This document shows, in pieces, positions 40,411 through 45,263 of a stretch of 45,263 nt of DNA. Location: contig PS015137.1 in the NCBI GenBank assembly GCA_048213135.1, positions 93,373-138,635 of the forward strand. The letters are read 5' to 3'. A program made the position numbers and the translations under genes. The stretch's first letter is position 1; every line of letters begins with the position of its first letter. The DNA is from Reclinomonas americana ATCC 50394 (lineage: Eukaryota; Jakobida; Jakobea; Jakobida). Under the pieces are notes generated by a model, which was given only the letters and a program-made list of their open reading frames with translations, ran no database searches and was not told the origin of the DNA.

Positions 40411-43400
40411 GAGACAGAGAGAGGGGGAGAGTGAGTGAGTGAGAGAGAAAGAGGCGAGACAGAGAGAAGTGAGACAGAGAGAAGTGTGACAGGGAGCAGT
40501 GAGACAGGGAGCAGTGAGACAGAGAGAAGTGGGACAGAGAGAAAGAGAGGGAGAGACAGAGAGAAGTGAGGCAGAGAGAAGTGTGACAGAGAGAGAGAGA
40601 GACAGAGAGGGAGAAAGGGAGACAGAGAGAAGTGAGACAGAGAGAAGTGAGACAGAGAGAAATGAGATAGAGAGAGAAAGAGACAGAGAGAGAGAGAGAG
40701 AGAGAAATAAAAGCGAGACTCGCGCACGAGTGACCGTGATCGTCGCGACGCAACGATTCACACTCTGCCGGGACGGAGAGAACAGCTCCGCTTGCGCCAC
40801 CGCCCGATCACGCTCAAACTTGGCGTCAAGCGACAACGGAGCGGGTGGTTCCCTGGTCGCCTTGGCCGGCACAGGCTCTGCTACCACCGGCGGCGGCGGC
40901 GGCGACGGCTCCCTCGGCTCCGGGGACGGCTTGCGCAGGATGCCCTTGATGGGCGGCGTCACCGTCTCGTTCGAACGCGGCGTAAACTCACTGCCGCCCT
41001 CGCTCTCCGCTCCGTCCGTCTCCGATCCCACATCACTCGTACCGCTCTGCGACGACGCGTCGGGGAACGACACACGGCGAGCACGACCGCGTCGTTGCTG
41101 TCGTCGTTGTCGTCGCTCCTCGTGCGTCATCACTGGCGGCGCGGCGGCGGTGGCAGTGCCCACACCGCCGACAATCGCATCTGCTGGCAGCTGTCGCCGC
41201 CGCACACCGCTGCCGCTGCTGCCACTGCCGCGTTCGAGTGACCGAGCGCTGCTGCTACCGCCACTGCTGCCACCGGCCTTGTCACCGCCTCCACCACCAC
41301 CACCGCTTCGGCTGCCGGTGACCTTGTCGGACTCGTCGGGCGCCAGATCGGTCCACCGACGCACATACAGCTCTGGAGGCTTGACTTTTTCGTCGGGGTG
41401 TCCCATGACCTGCAGGTGGCGTTTTTCAGCATCATCCGAAAGGAGGGAGGGCAGGAGACAGACAGCGTACCTTGAAGAGGATGCCACTCTCGTACAAGTA
41501 GTCAATGTACGAGCGATCCACATTGTCGACGGTGAGGAGGTCGCAGTACTGGAAACGGGCATTGGCGCCGGACGAGTGCTGCGCATGTGGATGTGTAAGA
41601 AGGCAACCTTCTTCATCAAAAGAGAGAGAAGAGGGAATCATGCGCCACCTCCGTTGATCGATCAAAGTCCTCCATGTAGAAGCGGTAGGTAATGTACACA
41701 TCCTTCGAATCCATCTGACTGAGTCCACGCACGGCCAACACGCGCACTTCGTAGTTCACGCATTTGCCAATGAGCTCCTCCGGTTCTTCCACCATGTCGA
41801 CGGCGTCGGGGTCGCCAAAGTTGTCCACCGGAACACTGCGACGAGGTATAAGAGGAAAGAAGGAGGGAGTGCAACACGAGCGAAGCCAAGGACGCAACAC
41901 TTCCACATGGAGAGCGCCAGCGTCGCGTGTGCCGGTCATGATGGGGAACCTGGAGGAGGTGGTGAGCCAAGGGCGAGACGAAAATGCGGTTGACATATGT
42001 CTCACCAGTCCTTCAAGTCCATGTTGTAGGCCAGCGGTCGCAGGTACACCATGCACGCACCAATCTCCTGGTGATCGGGCGGGTCGTAGAATGGGTCCTT
42101 GTCGAGAGGCAAGTGGAACGACTGCCAAAAATCAAGTGAGGGAATGATGGAGACAGCATGATCCTCTCCAAAGAGACCAAACCTGCTGCATGTCCAGCGC
42201 CTGCAACACCTCCTCGTAGATCTCCTGCATGAGGAAGAGACGATTTTCGAGTTTTTCAGGCGTCCAATACGCCTTGGTGCCATTCCAGTGTCTCCGAACT
42301 TCCACGCACACACCAGACTGGAAGGGATAAAGTCAACCAAATGTTCACCGACATTGCCAACTCTCAGAGGCACGCAACGAGATCGTCAGCCGCGGCCGAC
42401 GACGCGCCACTGATGATGGACGATGCGGTGGCTCGCATTTGGCACTCAAACGAGACCGGGCGGCGCAGCTCTTGTGCAAGCGCATTGGCCTCGGCCACTC
42501 GTGGAAGAAGCTGTCCACACACGTAAGCACTCCTGTTGCTCTCACCAATTAAAACAAAAATGCACTTACAAACCTGCAAGAGCCGCTCCTCCGCCATTTT
42601 CCTTGACAATCGCTGCTTCTCAAGCGACGCATCCTCACGTAGTCGCTTCTCCGTCTCCTTTTTCAAGTTCTCCTCCAGCTGCCTGTTCTTCTCCTCCAAT
42701 TGCCGCTGCTGCTCGGCAAACTGGCGCTTCAGCTCCGTCTGTGCGTGAAGAACAAGTTGGTGTCAACACAAGAGAGGTAAGAGTGCCATTCAATGACACA
42801 CCTCCGTCTCCTCATTCCGCTGCGCTCTGGCCTCGGCCAGTCTGTGTTCGTAGTCGCGACGAATCTACAATAATTGCAAGTGAGCGTGTGTGTGCGCCCA
42901 GAGTGTGTGCAATGCGTCTTCCCGAGTCACGCACCTCCTCCTCTTTGCGTTTGATTTCGAGTTCTTGAGCGGCCTTGGAGCGCGCCAATTCCACCTCCAG
43001 TTCTGCTCTATTTTTCTCCCGCTCGTGTGCCAGCTTGCGCTCCACCTCTTCGGGGTCCACAAAGCCTTGTTCACGAAGCAGTTCCTGGAGAAGAGAGATT
43101 TCAGGAAGGTGGAAGAGGAAGGGGGGTGGCGGAGAAAGAAGGAGGTGATCAACAGCAAGAAGAGTGGAGAGAGAGAGAGAGAGAGTGCAATGCAAGACAT
43201 TATGACGGAGAAACGCGCAGTGGGAAACAACAAAAAGCGGTAATCCACAGCAAGAAGAAGGAGCGAACGACAAGCGGAGAGAGAGGAGTGTAACGCAAGA
43301 GAGGACGGCTGCCAGAACGCGCTGATGTAGTGATAAACGATAATGAAGGGACAGAATTGACATGTGGTGAAGGAAGAGAGAGAGAGATAGAGAAGGAGTG

Positions 43401-43482
43401 CAATAAGAGAGGATGGCTGCCAGAACGTGCTGTGGGCAACAGAGGGAGTAATGCACAATAATTAAGGGACGGAGGCGGCGTG

Positions 43483-43519
<37 letters not shown>

Positions 43520-45197
43520 AAGAGAGGAGGGAGTGCAATGCAAGCGATAATGGCTGCCAGAACGCGCTGTGGGCAACTGAGGGACTGACAACAGTTGCGG
43601 GACGGAAACAACAAGCTGAGAGAGAGAGAGAGAGAGAGAGAGGAATGCACTGCAAGAACGCGCTGCGCGCAGCTGAGAAATTGATATACAATAATTAAGG
43701 GACGGAAACAACAAGCGGGGAGAGAGAGAGAGAGAGAGAAAGGATGGCCGCGAGTACGCGTTGAGGGCAACAGAGGGTGTGTTCAACACGAAGTAAGGGA
43801 CGAAACGACGTGTTGTTGAGAGAGAGAGAGACAAAGGTATTGGAAAAAAGCAGGGACGGGAGGCTGCACGTACCTTTTGCGCAAAATCCCAATCGAGTGC
43901 GTTCATATCGGATCCGCCGCGTTCCTGTTTTCGTTGCGCCACCTCCAGAGGATGCACAAAGCGGAACACGTGCGACGTGCCGATAATCACTCGATCGCCC
44001 TGTGTTTTGAAGAATGTGAGCGAAGAAGGGGGAAACAAGGGCTACGCAGTGGGTGACGCAACATGTCGGAGCTTGACTTTGCCCTCCGACTGCTTGCCGT
44101 TGACAAAGGTCTTGAAGCGTTCGTCCTTGGCAATGTGCTTCATGTACACCGTGTCGCCTGCAGAGACGAGGAACTTGAGAAGGAGATCTCTCCGTGTCAC
44201 CTTGCCCACCTCGCCTCGCCTCCCACGCACCATTAAAGATAAACTTGACATGCCGTCTGGCCACCGACACGCCACTGAGATCCACGTCGGCCTTTCTCTT
44301 GCCCGACGTCTTGCCAAACACCGTGATGCCCTCTTGCAAAAAATACACGAGACTCTCCGACATTAGTGGATCCTCGCAGAGATTGACGAGGTGCGGCGTT
44401 GTTTTCACATCGGCGCCGACCGGAATATTAAGGCCAGCGTCCTGCAGCGGCGGCGCCGCGTGAGTCACCTACCCACACACACGCCTCTCACATCTCCCTG
44501 AGCACGCACCGACAAGGCCTGCTCTCTCGTCTCATTCAGCTTCCGCGTCTGTAATCTCCTCTCCTCCGTGGTCATGCGCAGTTGCTCAATAATGGCCTCG
44601 CTCTGCGCCAGTTGATCGCGCAAAGCCTGCACCTCGTCATCCGTGCCCGCCTCGCCAGGTGTCTCACCATTGGTCCCTGCCGTCACGCCTCTGTGTCAGT
44701 CAAGGCTTTTCTCATCCCACCCTTACCCTCCCACACTTACCGAGTGCCGATCGCAGCCGGTCGACTTCCTCGCGCAGCTCTCGAATGAGCTTGGCTTGCG
44801 GATCCTCGTTCTTGACGGCACGGTTGCGGATGCGCTTGGCCGAGTCGGCGTAGCGCAGCGTCGACAACGACTCCTCGTAGTTGACCGACGCCGGCGACAC
44901 GGCGGCAATCATAATGGTGCGCGAGTTGCCGCCGAGTGACTCCTTGAGCAGCCAGGTCAGCACCGAGTCGCGGTACGGCACCACCATCTTCTTGCCACCG
45001 GCGCCGACTCGGTGCGACGAATTGTGCACCAGGGCGTTGATGACTTTGCCGAGGGTGGTAAGCGACTGGTTGATGGCGCAGCCCTCTTTCAGGCGGTCGC
45101 CCGTGGCGCCGCTGGCGTTCGCGCGCTCCGAGCCGGCCAGGTCGACCAGGTGGATGCGGGAGATGGTGCTGTGGCTTTTCTTGACGACGGGGTCGGT
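39370..45197 (-). CDS. Kinesin-3 (KIF1/Unc-104-like) motor, 3' part
   Basis: Plus-end microtubule motor for organelle transport, truncated at the window edge; 1189 residues visible. Exons: 45197-44741, 44688-44510, 44468-44231, 44157-44063, 43999-43874, 43084-42935, 42864-42802, 42738-42574, 42510-42379, 42317-42183, 42121-42006, 41949-41899, 41835-41649, 41578-41471, 41409-40755, 40238-39694, 39624-39532, 39444-39370. In order: the second half of the motor ([12 protein letters not shown] switch [38 protein letters not shown] neck); coiled coil; FHA domain ([29 protein letters not shown]); long coiled coils; KIF1-type region ([20 protein letters not shown]...[11 protein letters not shown]); a C2-like DUF3694-type segment ([20 protein letters not shown]); disordered Gly/Ser/Arg-rich region; short coiled coil. 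No PH domain is present. The last exon ends CMLL. Confidence 0.93.
40240..40720 (-). repeat. (GA)n and GAGACAGAGAGAAGT repeats with 20-N gap
   Basis: The intron between kinesin exons 41409-40755 and 40238-39694 has (GA)n on both sides of the gap at 40347-40366 and a roughly 15-bp tandem unit GTGAGACAGAGAGAA between about 40450 and 40680. It is pyrimidine-rich on the coding strand. Confidence 0.82.
43088..43872 (-). repeat. About 110-130-bp tandem minisatellite in kinesin intron
   Basis: Roughly six or seven diverged units, each with ATGGCTGCCAGAACGCGCTG, GGGCAAC(A/T)GAGGG, AATAATTAAGGGACGGA, AACAACAAGC and a (GA)n spacer. The array fills the 789-bp intron 43085-43873 between exons for the FHA region and the following coiled coil. 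Confidence 0.8.
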
Positions 45198-45263
45198 CTG
45201 CAAATAGGGGAGAATGGGGGAAGGGGGAAGGGAGGAAGTGAGGGGAAGGGAAGGGGAAGGGGA

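Overview
This window is nuclear DNA from a eukaryote, probably a GC-rich, intron-rich unicellular organism. The evidence is multi-exon genes with GT-AG introns (the shortest about 50-60 bp), a spliceosome gene (PRPF3), a kinesin-3 gene and abundant microsatellites. I cannot name the species. There are no bacterial-style operons, and I saw no tRNA, rRNA, CRISPR array or transposon. Six runs of N (2125-2760, 15620-15639, 25719-25738, 26969-26988, 33280-34070, 40347-40366) mark assembly gaps, four of them inside simple-repeat introns.

Layout. (1) 82-10750, plus strand: a 20-exon gene, 5' truncated, for a very large surface protein with chlamydial-Pmp-like beta-helix repeats followed by a Cys-rich membrane-proximal region and a polytopic membrane domain. 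(2) 10816-15989, minus: an 18-exon gene for a 1025-residue coiled-coil protein, convergent with gene 1. (3) A divergent promoter region of about 1 kb, then 17032-18359, plus: a five-exon gene for a 302-residue protein of unknown function. (4) 18559-29696, plus: a tandem array of eight intronless WD40 genes, each encoding one seven-blade propeller plus a conserved acidic/hydrophobic tail. The array is interrupted by one unrelated three-exon coiled-coil gene (19774-20980). (5) 29790-34665, minus: PRPF3 (U4/U6 snRNP Prp3), 12 exons. (6) A 325-bp bidirectional promoter, then 34991-37974, plus: an Ala/Ser/Pro-rich protein with a C-terminal coiled coil. (7) 38028-39139, minus: a ninth WD40 family member, inverted and carrying a one-base frameshift. 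(8) 39370-45197, minus: the 3' part of a kinesin-3 (KIF1/Unc-104-like) gene, running off the right edge.

The gene models were assembled by hand from splice sites, and every exon junction listed keeps reading phase. PRPF3 and kinesin are anchored by recognisable family sequence. Models without a known relative rest on phase consistency and coding character only.

The most notable signals are these: the intronless, repeat-homogenised WD40 family with an unrecognised shared tail; a recurrent unusual 5' splice site (GTTGCG) in at least 17 introns of six genes; a kinesin-3 that appears to end in a prenylation-type CMLL box instead of a PH domain; and a chlamydial-Pmp-like receptor architecture in a eukaryote.
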